Positions 52,501 to 62,075 of a stretch of 64,000 nucleotides of DNA are shown here, piece after piece (position 1 is the stretch's first letter; each line of letters begins with the position of its first letter). Origin of the DNA: Chrysoperla carnea (lineage: Eukaryota; Arthropoda; Insecta; Neuroptera; Chrysopidae). The notes below the pieces were generated by a model. The model was not told where the DNA came from, did no database searches, and saw nothing but the letters and a program-made list of their open reading frames with translations. The DNA lies in contig NC_058337.1 of NCBI RefSeq assembly GCF_905475395.1, forward strand, positions 86,298,368 to 86,362,367. The letters run 5' to 3'. The translations under genes and the position numbers were made by a program.

Positions 52501-54907
52501 CGGATATGTGGGTTATACCAATCCTAGGAACACCTTAAGGTCTAGGCTTGTGCCCAGTTAAATCGAAATCGTTAAAGCCGTTTTTGAGAAAACCCCAAAA
52601 ATTCTGTTTTGGCCTAGAGGGAAGTACCCTTAAAAAAAGCCTAGGGAAAAAATGAAAAAATCGTCTGGAATTATGACCAAACTGAACCTATGTACCGAGT
52701 TTGAGAAAAATCGGTTGAAAATTGAAGGCTCCAGCTGGGTAACAGACATACCGACATACCGACATACCGACGGACGCAACATTTTTTAAAAACCACTTTT
52801 TTGGAATCAGGGACCCTCAAAACGTGTATTTCCGTTGAAACTCCGATATCGATTTTTTTTTCGATCACAATACTTTATTATATTTATAATATAATAAAGT
52901 AAAAAAATTATCGCTGAGAGGAAGAAATGATCTAATTAAATTGTTCTAATTAACCAGCATCAGTGACTATCCACTAATGCTCCTCTAGTGGGGTATCTGA
53001 GCATCCCACATCTTATAGACCACAAATATTTTTTAAATAAAACAAAAATAGGATCTCTTAATCGCAAAATAAGAATTATTTTCTACCTTAGAAAAATGGT
53101 ATTCAGCATAGCATCTATTTCCATACAGTTTATTTTCTGTATATATTTTTTTAGAAACGATATTTCAGCTTGATTTCTTTTTTCGTTTAAGAGTTATCGT
53201 GTCGACAGGCAGGTGGACAGACAGTCGAAAATGGACTAATTAGGTGATGAATTTTGGAAACAATTTTCTTCATTAACTAATTAAATGAACTTGTTTTCTT
53301 ATTTGAATGAAAGAAATCTTAAAAAATGATTTACATTCTATTTTACTATTTCTGTTTGATATCCTAGCCACCGAATATCTCGAATCACAAGTTCATGGTT
53401 TTTTTTCTTAATCTTGCAGAAGGCGTCTTATCTTAATATTAGTTACAGTATTACATCCTATATATTTAGATGTTTATGATATTCACAGTCAAAAAATAAG
53501 TGGAGAAATAGTGCTCCATGACTTTAATTCAATAAGTGAAGTGGTTTAAAAATCTCCAGTGATACTAAAAGTATTGCACTTTTAGGGTATTGCACAAGTT
53601 TATTTACTACTTTGAATTTAAAAAAATGGAAATTTTTAATTTCATGAAACCAAAGAGCTTAAAGTCTAAAGCCTGAGAAAGGACAAAGGCTACTTTTTAA
53701 TGTGAAAAAAAGAGCTGCAAGGGATTGAAATAGGGGATGCAAATTTAAGGGGATGCTACTCAAATGTGTTATGAACTGATTTAAATGAAATTTGGCACAG
53801 ATGGTCTCGAGTCTGGGAAAGAGGCACAGATAGTCTAGAGCCTGTCTTTTTAATGCGCCTAAAGGGCTGTAAGGGTTTTGAAATAGGGGTTGCAAATTTT
53901 TATGGAAATTACGTCATTTTTAAAGCTATAGAAGCTTGATACTTATTTTGATTAAATATAAATAAATAGGCTTTTGATTAGATATAAATAAATACGATAT
54001 CCAAAGTTTATGAAAATTTAACCATAAAGAGAGTAAAAACAGTGATTAAACGCAATAACGCAAAATAGGAGTTCATTTTTAAAGGTAGAAGCAAAAGAGG
54101 ATATGAACTAGGTGAAAAATTATTTCACGTATAGAAAGCTTCATTATCAGCGAGTAACATGGGCTCGTTTCAAAATAATTAATATTTCGAACTAAAATAA
54201 TTAAATCGACGAAATTGTGAACAAAAGGAGGATAAGTTTTAATCTATATGTATTTAAAATTGAGGTTGCCCAGCGAAGCGGTTTGTTCATAGTTAGTTTA
54301 AGTATAATATAATAAAAAGTAGGGAATAAGAGTCGATATTACATTGTATTTTTTATTTTTATACTTGTTTAAAATAACTTTTGTTTGAAATTAAAAGAAT
54401 AATAATTGATAAAATAATAATAATTATTATTATTATTATGATAAATTGATATGGAATATGTAATAAGTAATATACGTATGAAGAAGTAAATAATATTTAT
54501 AATAAAGAAGTGAATGTGATGTGATGATATTATATTATATACCCACCAAGACATAAGAAGGTGGGTTCCCCGGCGTATTGTGTGGGATGTGCCGGGGCTC
54601 TGTCCCCGGGTAACATGTATGGGCACCGTTGTTCGACGGTCTGACACACGGAGCGACAAGGCCTGACGCGTCGTCGTCCACTCCTGCTTCCACTACCACT
54701 AATACTGCTGCTTCTACTTTTACTATTACTACCGCTGATATTGCTGCCACTACCACCTCTTTTTACATCGGCCGCCGCTGACATTGTTGTGCTTGTTGTA
54801 GTACTGCTACTACTACTGCTGCTGTTTGTGCTACTGCTGTTGTTGCCACTATTTGTGTTGGCAAAATGTGGTACTAATGAACTGCATACCCAACGCCGGT
54901 ATGCTTC
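43586..54907 (-). CDS. Nlf-1: NALCN channel auxiliary subunit NALF/FAM155 (NLF-1), 5'-partial, two exons
   Basis: NALF/FAM155 proteins are membrane proteins that help the sodium-leak channel NALCN fold, leave the ER and work at the surface; they share a cysteine-rich domain with fungal Mid1. Exons 54547-54907 and 43586-44646 are joined over a 9,900-bp intron (donor GTGGGT, acceptor TTTCAG). The junction rebuilds the conserved run FLCLDPNIPETG exactly. Exon A gives RWVCSSLVPHFAN, a Ser/Thr/Asn linker, then CRSVCQTVEQRCPYMLPGD and PTQYAGEPT. Exon B gives SSHGSEDCCYTYC and GVCAKCLD, a Ser/Ala/Gln linker, a hydrophobic stretch (ISIFAVAW to LLLIFV) fitting one or two membrane passes, and a long Lys/Asn/Tyr-rich tail. 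The two exons encode about 473 residues. The N-terminal exon was not found and probably lies to the right. The AT-rich tail stays open for about 190 codons, which suggests real coding, but it is the least certain part. Confidence 0.9.
48490..48720 (+). repeat. Interspersed repeat family R1, copy 3
   Basis: Shares TATAGCGTAGTCGGGACATA, GAGTTCGTAAATGAGCAACA, GGTTAGAGATAGAACAAAAG, CCCATGAGGGCGCAAATTAG and a GTGTGTGTG tail with the other R1 copies. The segment around the CCGTAGGACC block is deleted. Confidence 0.75.
49485..49610 (+). repeat. Interspersed repeat R2, copy 1
   Basis: CTAGGATATAGCACATTAAAA, ACCCTAACTTTCTGCCGC and TTGATGTGGAACATTTTCTC recur in the same order at about 61970-62075. It is non-coding. 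Confidence 0.65.
50385..50620 (+). repeat. Interspersed repeat family R1, copy 4
   Basis: Has the 5' segment (GTCCGCCTGAATGTC, TAGCTCAAAAACGAAAAGGA, TATAGCGTGCTCAG) and then AGTTCGTAAATGAGCA. It jumps directly to TTCGTAAAC and CCCTGAGGGCGCAGG, so about 100 bp of the middle is deleted. Confidence 0.7.
52331..52610 (+). repeat. Two tandem units of 140 bp, plus CCGACATA microsatellite
   Basis: Both units contain AGGGTGTGGG, AATTTTCC(T/C)GGATATGT, AGGAACACCTTAAGGTCTAG, AATCGAAATCGTTA and GAAAACCCCAAAAA. A short (CCGACATA)n run follows at about 52748-52775. This is old interspersed repeat sequence. Confidence 0.7.
53185..53250 (-). repeat. R1 5' segment in reverse orientation
   Basis: On the minus strand it reads CTAATTAGTCCATTTTCGAC, then TGTCTGTCCACCTG and CGACACGATAACTC. 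These match the 5' part of R1 copy 2. The downstream R1 body was not seen here. Confidence 0.6.
53690..53910 (+). repeat. Diverged tandem duplication, about 155-bp period
   Basis: CTTTTTAATG, GGGCTG(C/T)AAGGG and TTGAAATAGGGG(A/T)TGCAAATTT occur twice in the same order. A reverse-strand open frame over it (53659-53895) is a shadow. Confidence 0.6.
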
Positions 54908-56623
54908 CTATTAACAGAAAAGAAAAGAAAAACGAATTAAAGTGGTGGAAATTTGTTTATGTTATGTAGAAGTTTTTTATTTTCACTATACCCGGCGTAT
55001 ATTTTGTACGTACAGAATGAACTAATAAAACTATTACCATGAACACTTTTCGGTAAAAATACTATGATAGGAGTGTTTAAAAATCAATAAAATTTCATTA
55101 AAAATACATTTCATCTGGCTATCAGAAGGTTAATTGAAAATAATAGATCCGGAAAAAATTGACTTAAAAATTACACGGAAAATTTTAAAGACCCGGAGTA
55201 TTGTTGTAATTACGACTTGGTTGGGTTTAGTTTGTCGACTATGGAAAAGGTGGTTAGGTTCTATCGTTTTTGGCCTCTGTGTTCAAAAATGGGACAGTAT
55301 TACAGAAATTTTTATCGGTCTATTTTTTCCGATTCTACTCTTTTCTAAATCAATATTGGTGAGTTACCTTATAGTAGATTTACTTTATACCAGAAGTTAA
55401 AAAAACCTTTTGTATCCCGTCAATTTCTCGAAGCCTTACGTGTTTATTTCTGTGCGGCATTTATGTTATTCGCTTTGAATACTTATGGAAAGTTAGTATC
55501 CAGCAACGTCGTACATATTTGCTGGTGCAGAGGTGAGATACCAAGTGGTATGACATCAATAATTTAACCTGTACCCCGCAAAGCTGACGCCATGGTGCTT
55601 AAACTTACTTTTACATATAGGAACATCCTTTTGAACATGCTTCCTAGAACTTTTTATTAGCGAATAGTAATTGTACAAGAGGTTCCCAACTCAGCCGTGA
55701 GAACCTTTTAGATATGAAGTCTGTTGGATAGAATAATGAAAAAAATGACATTTTGAAGACATAGGCAATTTTGGAACAATCATAGTCCTTAAAAAGAAAC
55801 GATTCGTAATTCACACAGCAAAAATTTGACTAATTTGGTTTTTCGGCTTAGTCTTTGGTATAATAAATTTATTTTCTCTGTAAACCATGGAAACACTAAA
55901 AATGACTTATCACAGATTATATTAAAAGGTATCGCCAACTTTTGTAAATGAATGTTTTTTATTATTATATACACATAAAAATCTATTTTGCTTTTATTTA
56001 TCTTAAAATTGGAAAATTTCTTTCTTGTGAACACACATGAGAATGAGAAAGCAAAGAAAATTCCGACCGATTCATTGGTTAATTTGACTAAGTAAGTGAC
56101 TATAAAGTGTGCTTCTAATCCAATTAATCTACGGAGGACCAATGTTAAATTTGACAAAATTGCTATCAAAAAACAAACATTCTTAATTTTCGCTTTGTTT
56201 AAGTGTGTTTGACGATATTTTGTTCTCAAATTGTGGCGCCACAGTTATCGTACTCTCCCCCCTTAGCTATAGCTAAAGTTGTAAAAAACAACTACTCTAT
56301 TTAAAGTGCTCTGTCTTTTATCAGTAAGCTCGAGATGGTATCCGGATTACCTAGCAAGTCAAGATGAAGTTCAATGTATCTAAAATATGCTATCATTCTG
56401 CACCCTTTTAGACCTACAAAATTTTACTTACACTACAAAAATTTTTTCATTTTCAATGAAAATTGTCCACCGTTTATATAAATTTGTTGTAAGTGTTTTT
56501 AATTATGGTTATACCTGTTTTTGTAGAGCTTTCAAAATAAATTATTATGTTACTGTTTATTGTTTATTATAAAAAATTGCATTTAATTTCTTTTTTCTTT
56601 TTAGAACATAAAATTATTAATGA
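54908..56623. other. Region between the NALF exon and the H3-like gene
   Basis: No further NALF exon was recognised. A minus-strand open frame at 55789-56229 runs 146 codons but contains no ATG. Two perfect palindromes, TGTGGCGCCACA (56232-56243) and TTAGCTATAGCTAA (56263-56276), lie 350-390 bp before the H3-like start. TTCTTTTTAG at 56595-56604 would serve as a 3' splice site for a 5' UTR intron. Confidence 0.5.
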
Positions 56624-56986
56624 ATGGCCTCAAATAGGTCCAGAAGTACTGGAGAATCAATTATATGGCGTAGACGTAATATTTATCGTCGACGTTATAG
56701 TTATTACGATAACATATTTCGTGAAATACGTCATTATCAACGGACAACAAATTCATTAGTGCCAAAAGCAGCAATTGTACGGGTGATTAAAAGTATATTA
56801 CCGCAACATATACGTATACAACGGTCAGCTGTTGAAGCATTACAAGAATCTGTTGAGGTGTATATTGTTCAATTTTTAAGTGATTCTGACTTATGTACGT
56901 TTAATGCTAAGAGAAGAACATTAATGACCAAAGATATGTTATTGACACGTCGCATACGTGGTCGGGCTGATATTATTAATAAATAA
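56624..56986 (+). CDS. Diverged histone H3, probable centromeric H3 (CenH3/CENP-A/Cid)
   Basis: A 120-residue, intronless ORF; a TGA immediately before the ATG fixes the start. The histone fold is clear: alphaN as FREIRHYQRTT, alpha1/loop 1/alpha2 as RIQRSAVEALQE and VEVYIVQ, then SDLCTFNAKR and the C-terminal RRIRGRAD. Against canonical H3 the alpha1 entry is rewritten (KAAIVRVIKSI). The tail is only about 30 residues, rich in Arg and Tyr (WRRRNIYRRRYSYY), with none of the H3 tail lysines K4, K9, K27 or K36 in recognisable context. Four residues extend past the usual end. Divergence concentrated in the tail and alpha1 fits CenH3, which marks centromeres for kinetochore assembly. Against this, loop 1 has no insertion and LC is kept as in H3. 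A germline H3 variant is the main alternative. H3-family membership is near certain; the centromeric role is inferred. Confidence 0.85.
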   Translation: MASNRSRSTGESIIWRRRNIYRRRYSYYDNIFREIRHYQRTTNSLVPKAAIVRVIKSILPQHIRIQRSAVEALQESVEVYIVQFLSDSDLCTFNAKRRTLMTKDMLLTRRIRGRADIINK

Positions 56987-56992
56987 AGTTTG

Positions 56993-56998
56993 AATAAA
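56993..56998 (+). terminator. Candidate poly(A) signal for the H3-like gene
   Basis: AATAAA lies 6 nt after the TAA stop; overlapping hexamers also occur at the stop itself. It suggests a polyadenylated transcript. I saw no stem-loop of the replication-dependent histone type just downstream, which fits a replacement or centromeric variant. Confidence 0.5.
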
Positions 56999-57530
56999 AA
57001 ATATCATTATTTTATTATAAATAATCTAGAAGTAAAATAGTAATTTCATAGAGATAATTGTTTCAAAACTCGATTTACTCCAGATTATTATGTCACTTCA
57101 TACAATGTAGTTAAGGGTACTCCACATTAAAATTCAAAGTCCTAATGTGTAAGTGGATCAATTATTGTATAGTAAATACGTTTCGTCTGACAAAGTACTT
57201 AACACCGAAAAGAATTAGCTCGTCGTTAAATTGATTTCTTTTTATTCGTGGTCTCATATTAAAAAAGAGGAAATGGAAACGGGAGTTATTGATCTGGAAC
57301 GGGAGTTTAGACCGGAAATCGCTAATTTTTATCGACAGCTGAATAAATTCGGAAGAAGTGATCTATCTCTCTAAAGTAGGTGTCATGGGGAGAAGTTAAA
57401 ATCTGTGTCATTTTTATTTTAAATTTGATTGGTTACTTTAAATTGATCGCGTGATTTAAATTTAATTTAGAAAAATAAAAAATTTTTATTTACAAAACAG
57501 TAATCTCATTATTATTTTTACTTATTGTTG

Positions 57531-57960
57531 TTGTTTACATTTAATCATGCACACGATATTTACATCATGGTCGACATGGTCATTCGACTATATTTTGATA
57601 TAATATGTTACATACAGGCGTAAACTAAATATTGACAAACATCTTGACTAGTAATCTTAATTAAAGAGAATTGAAAAAAATACACTCGAACCAGGACTCG
57701 AACTCGGACTTCTTGGATTCATGTCAAGTGCCCTACCAATTAGGCTATTCTAGTTCTAGACACGAATGCAATTTTTTCAACTCAATGAATTTTTTAAATT
57801 TGTTTATCCACTTATTTATTATATATTATTACTTATTGTTGTTGTTTACATTTAATCATGCACACGATATTTAGATCATGGTCTATTCGACTATATTTTG
57901 ATATAATATATTATACAGGCGTAAACTAAATATTGACAAATATCTTGTCTAGTAATCTTA
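57531..57960 (+). repeat. 130-bp direct repeat flanking a tRNA-like relic
   Basis: Copies at 57531-57660 and 57832-57960 share CTTATTGTTGTTGTTTACAT, AATCATGCACACGATATTTA, CATTCGACTATATTTTGATA with small changes, GGCGTAAACTAAATATTGAC and AGTAATCTTAAT. The period is 301 bp. The 170-bp spacer holds the tRNA-like unit. Confidence 0.8.
57685..57755 (-). repeat. tRNA-derived SINE-like unit
   Basis: On the minus strand an A box (TAGCCTAATTGG, 57747-57736) and a B box (GAGTTCGAGTC, 57705-57695) are about 30 nt apart, as in Pol III type-2 promoters. Anticodon and T stems are mismatched and the acceptor stem does not close, so it is not a working tRNA. Confidence 0.6.
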
Positions 57961-58414
57961 ATCCCACCAAAAACATAAATGTGAAAAAGGCGTAGATGTC
58001 ACAGAACCCCAATAAACTCAATTACGTCAGCCCAAAAAAGTTGTGAAATCCCGTAGAGAAAAAAATTCTTCGAAAAAAATTTATAAAAATGGCATAAATT
58101 TATTGAGTAACTTTTCCGTAAAGAAGCATTAAAGTATTACATTAACAAATTTTCGGTGACTTCATACCTACACGCACCTGTATAGGAGAACAAAAGATAA
58201 TCGTTAACCCCCTACTATCTCCCTCCTCCCCTCTAATGTTATGACGTAATAATTTTTTCACAACTTTTATGAAACATCAAAATTTAAATTTAAACAATCA
58301 AAGTATTCTTTAGATTATAGTCAAGCCCCTACTTAACAAAGGCCTAATTTTTTTTACTAAAGTAAGAAAATTATTGGTTTAAATTTCTTGTCAAGTTTCT
58401 CCTTAGTACGTATT

Positions 58415-58496
58415 TATTTAATATTTTACTTCGCAAGTTTTTTATTTTTAGATTCGTTTTTATATTCCGAAAACTTGCGAAGTAAAATATTAAATA
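58415..58496. repeat. Perfect 27-bp inverted repeat (82-nt hairpin)
   Basis: The arms 58415-58441 and 58470-58496 are exact reverse complements with a 28-nt loop. They contain ATTTTACTTCGCAAGTTTT and its complement. Size is near that of a pre-miRNA, but perfect pairing and AT richness favour a minimal foldback element. Confidence 0.8.
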
Positions 58497-61400
58497 TTAT
58501 TTAAGTTTTCCCATACAAATTGTATAGGAAAAAAAACTAGCCTTCTGATTGGTTCATATTTTACCATTGATTTTTAAATGGGCTAAAAATGCACCTTTAA
58601 TTAGCGAAATTTCCCGTTAAAAATTTTGATATTTGGAAGTTTTTCTGGGGTATGATTTTTCTCTAATTTATTTTAACGAAAACTGCATCTTTATACCATT
58701 TCTCAGTTTTGCTGTGAATTTATATCAGTCAGCAACAAAATTTCGGGGCGTGGCCGTTTTTTGACGCGTTATTGCTCGGAAACGATGAGAGCCGTAAACG
58801 TGAACTTTGATTTACGGCGTCCCAGGGTATATATCTACTTAAGTTGAAAGTTTCAACATTATAGCTCAAGTAGTTTCTGAGATATAAGGGTGTGAAAAAG
58901 GGCTATTTTATGTCCTGTATATATAGTCACAACAAAAACATTCACATTTCACATATACATCATCATACATTACCCTTTCAATTTTCCATTTTACTTATCT
59001 ACTCTTACGCACTGTTGTGCTATATGATTAAAGAGAATTGAAAAAATTATTATTTTTATTATAATAATTAGTATAATAATATTTATATAATTATTATTAT
59101 TATAACACATATAAACATATGTAATATTATTTATTCTCTTTGCTTTTAAATAAACCACTATATGAACATCCTAATTGTGTACAATTATTGTGTGGCATTT
59201 AGACTAATTTATTTTGAAAATTGAAAGATCAAATGAATAAGTAAATTTCAATAACACTAAGTAGGTTTAAAAAAAGAAAAAGTTTGTATATAATATTAAA
59301 GAAAAGAATTTGTAGCAATTGAAATAACTATTTAACAGTACAATGAAAAACTATGAATATTCAAAGGATATTGTCTATGCTCTATGCATATCGAATTTAA
59401 ATAAAATGAGCTTGAATTACTTTGGGCAATATGCCAAATAATGCGAGCAGGGAGTTTTCACAAACAAAAATATTGAATTATTGAGAAATTATAATAATAA
59501 TATCATAGACGGGTATACAAAGTAAAACGTTTCAAGCTTTTTTTGGTCTAGTGGCAAGTAGAAAATAGACTAATATTTTGAATTAGAAAGCTGTTTGATA
59601 TTCACAGAATGTGAATACGTACCGGTTTCTTCTGCTCTGGTATAGGCTAATATGTATGCTCAATGTATTCCTAGTTGTAAACGCCGAGATATCGGGAGGT
59701 ATTTTCTAGTTACGATCTGTCGTATATTTTGACTTCTAATGGTTTGCTGCTGTCGATACTCAATCACAAACTTTGGATTATTTTCTATCCAGTTGGGTTT
59801 GTTTTGTAATTTTGACTTGATCTCTTTCTTTTTTCCTAAGCCACAATGAAGTTGAGTCGAATTGATTTCATTTATTATTTAGGTGAAGAAACCATGTGAG
59901 ATTTTCCACTTAAGATTGTTGAGTTAAAAAGACGCATAAAAGCAAATAATTTTTTAAAATAAATTATATCATGCAATGTATATTACCCACTAATTACATT
60001 TATAAAACATTTAAAAAGTATAAAACCATATAACATTTATAGTTAATACCCAACCAGTCATCCATGATATGGAATGGCATGGCTTGGCAGGAGTCATTAA
60101 CTCATCCATTTATACCTAGTCTCTTTTATGCTACGTATACCTAATGTAATCCAGTGAAAACCTGCACTTTCTCACCCATAGCTTTTTGCGTAAACTTCCT
60201 CAGGAATGTATAATGTATTGAACTAATCGAGAAATCTCAGTTTTTTCCAATGAAAGTGTTTGTATATAAAAATTTTTGCTGGCATGCAATTGGAAATTTG
60301 TACATAATGAAAAATACGTCGAATAATAACTGATATGCCCTATTTGAAGTTTATAAAAAATTCTTAATTTTCGTAAAATGTTTTGAGCAAAATGTCTAAT
60401 TTAGATCAATTTATCACGTCATTAACTTGGTAGAAAATAGAATAGTGATACTTTCAATCAGCAACGATTCGACATTATTATCTTTACTATCTTTCTATCC
60501 TTCCACGGGCTTCTATACTCAATATAGTAGCTGCTCTTCGAGAATAATGGCTAGTAGGAAGAACAGAGTAGGACACTGGTATGCTGAGTGCTTTGGCCTA
60601 ACAAAACCACGAATACTCAAGGACCTTTCATAGTGAGGAGGAAGAGCAGTTACTCACTTTCTCTGTCACTGCTTTCACTTTGAGAAGATTACATAATTAG
60701 GCCAGTCTTTCTTCTCGGAGTTTTTCAGCTGTTCTTCTCTAAATGCTTCAAGAAATTGGAAGGGGTCCTCCTGGTGTGGCAACCTTATTGTCAAATATGA
60801 CAATGAGCTGTATGGCCCTAGTGTGTCTCGCGAAGGCAGCTATCGCAATTTAAACTAATTCGAAATCTAACATATCATGATTTTTCAGAAGACTCAACTG
60901 GCCAAAAAAGCTTTGGACGCGAAAGAGAAAGTATTTTTCTATTTAAACTTTCTTTCATTGGAGTATAAATACATTTGCAGTCGTGCCGTGCACGGCTGTC
61001 CGTAATATATATGGTGTAGGTACTCTTATACACAATGAGAAAGATATTATATTTACTGTTTCAAGCCTCCATCGTTTTACCCTGCTGTTTTAATATTTAT
61101 ATTATTTTAAATGAGCAAACTTTTTATTTAAATATGTTTTAAATGTTTTCTAAAAAATAAAAAATAAAAATAAATAAACATAAAAAATAAAGTTACATGA
61201 AATTTTGTTGAATTATAAATATAAACAGTTAAATTTATAATCTCTACACAACAACTGCCATTAAGAAGATGTGGTAGTAAAAAAAAATTTTTATACAGGG
61301 TGTCTGAGGCTTATTTGTGTGGTGTTATACTTGTTTTCAGTAAGTTTGACTAAACTAGAGCCCGATATTCGAGCTAGCGCATTTTTTTTTACAAAAAACT

Positions 61401-61969
61401 GTGTGCTGTACAAACACTATCGCTTTTTGGCCAAGAACCCATCGGCTATTGATTAAGTGATACTTTGAAAATACAATAAACACATCAAATAGTTATACGG
61501 TGTCTGGCCGTAGTATAATATAGTATGTAGAATAACATATAATACCAAGATTAAAAAAAACAGTGTACCTTATTTGATTTCTAACTTCTCGACAGATATT
61601 GGTTAATTACTATAAAGCAAACAACATAAAGAATGATTATCCTTGTGCATTTGTTATATTGAGGTGCCCAAGAAGGGATTTGTGTAGTGACTCGAGTGCG
61701 TCAGATTAACATATGACAGGTTCCTTGGACCTTCCTTAGTATCTCCACCAAATATTAGCCCTAGACCGCGTATAGGGCAGACGATCAGATTAGTAAAAAA
61801 GAAATTGCGATAGGTGAATTATCTCGAGCGAGTCAGATTAAGATATTGTGGGTTAATTACATGCTAAAAATGTACATTTCAATAGAACATTTTTTGATCG
61901 CGCTCGAGTTACAAATATAATAAAAATATAATGAATAATTGATTTAGTTGCTACTGAAATACCTTGTAG

Positions 61970-62075
61970 TCTAGGATATGGCATGTAAAAAAATCCATCA
62001 ACCCTATTTTTCTGCCGCTTTCAAGTAAACTCCTAAGTTGATGTGGAGCATTTTCTCTCATAGGACATTATCGAG
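61970..62075 (+). repeat. Interspersed repeat R2, copy 2
   Basis: Same ordered blocks as the copy at 49485: CTAGGATATGGCATGTAAAA, CAACCCTATTTTTCTGCCGC and GTTGATGTGGAGCATTTTCT. Roughly three quarters of positions agree by eye. Confidence 0.65.

Larger units (their letters stand above)
44647..54546. other. 9.9 kb intron of the NALF gene
   Basis: The intron is bounded by GT and AG on the minus strand. It contains two R1 repeat copies (about 48490-48720 and 50385-50620), an inverted R1 5' segment (about 53185-53250), a 140-bp tandem duplication (52331-52610) and a second duplication (about 53690-53910). No nested gene is supported. Short frames at 48806-49018 and 51046-51285 lack ATG starts and family resemblance. 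Confidence 0.75.

Noticed and set aside
55789-56229. 146-codon open frame on the minus strand between NALF and the H3-like gene
   Set aside because: It contains no ATG and no family resemblance, and its composition is that of translated AT-rich DNA. A NALF 5' exon would be expected to show recognisable features, which it does not.
57685-57755. Functional tRNA gene
   Set aside because: A and B boxes are present, but anticodon, T and acceptor stems do not pair properly. A SINE relic is the better reading.
60427-60633. 68-codon frame in a GC-richer patch
   Set aside because: No family match; it is probably decayed transposon sequence.
61296-61310. CAGGGTGT motif as a mariner-type transposon end
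   Set aside because: No inverted partner was found within a reasonable distance, so a single 8-mer is not evidence of an element.
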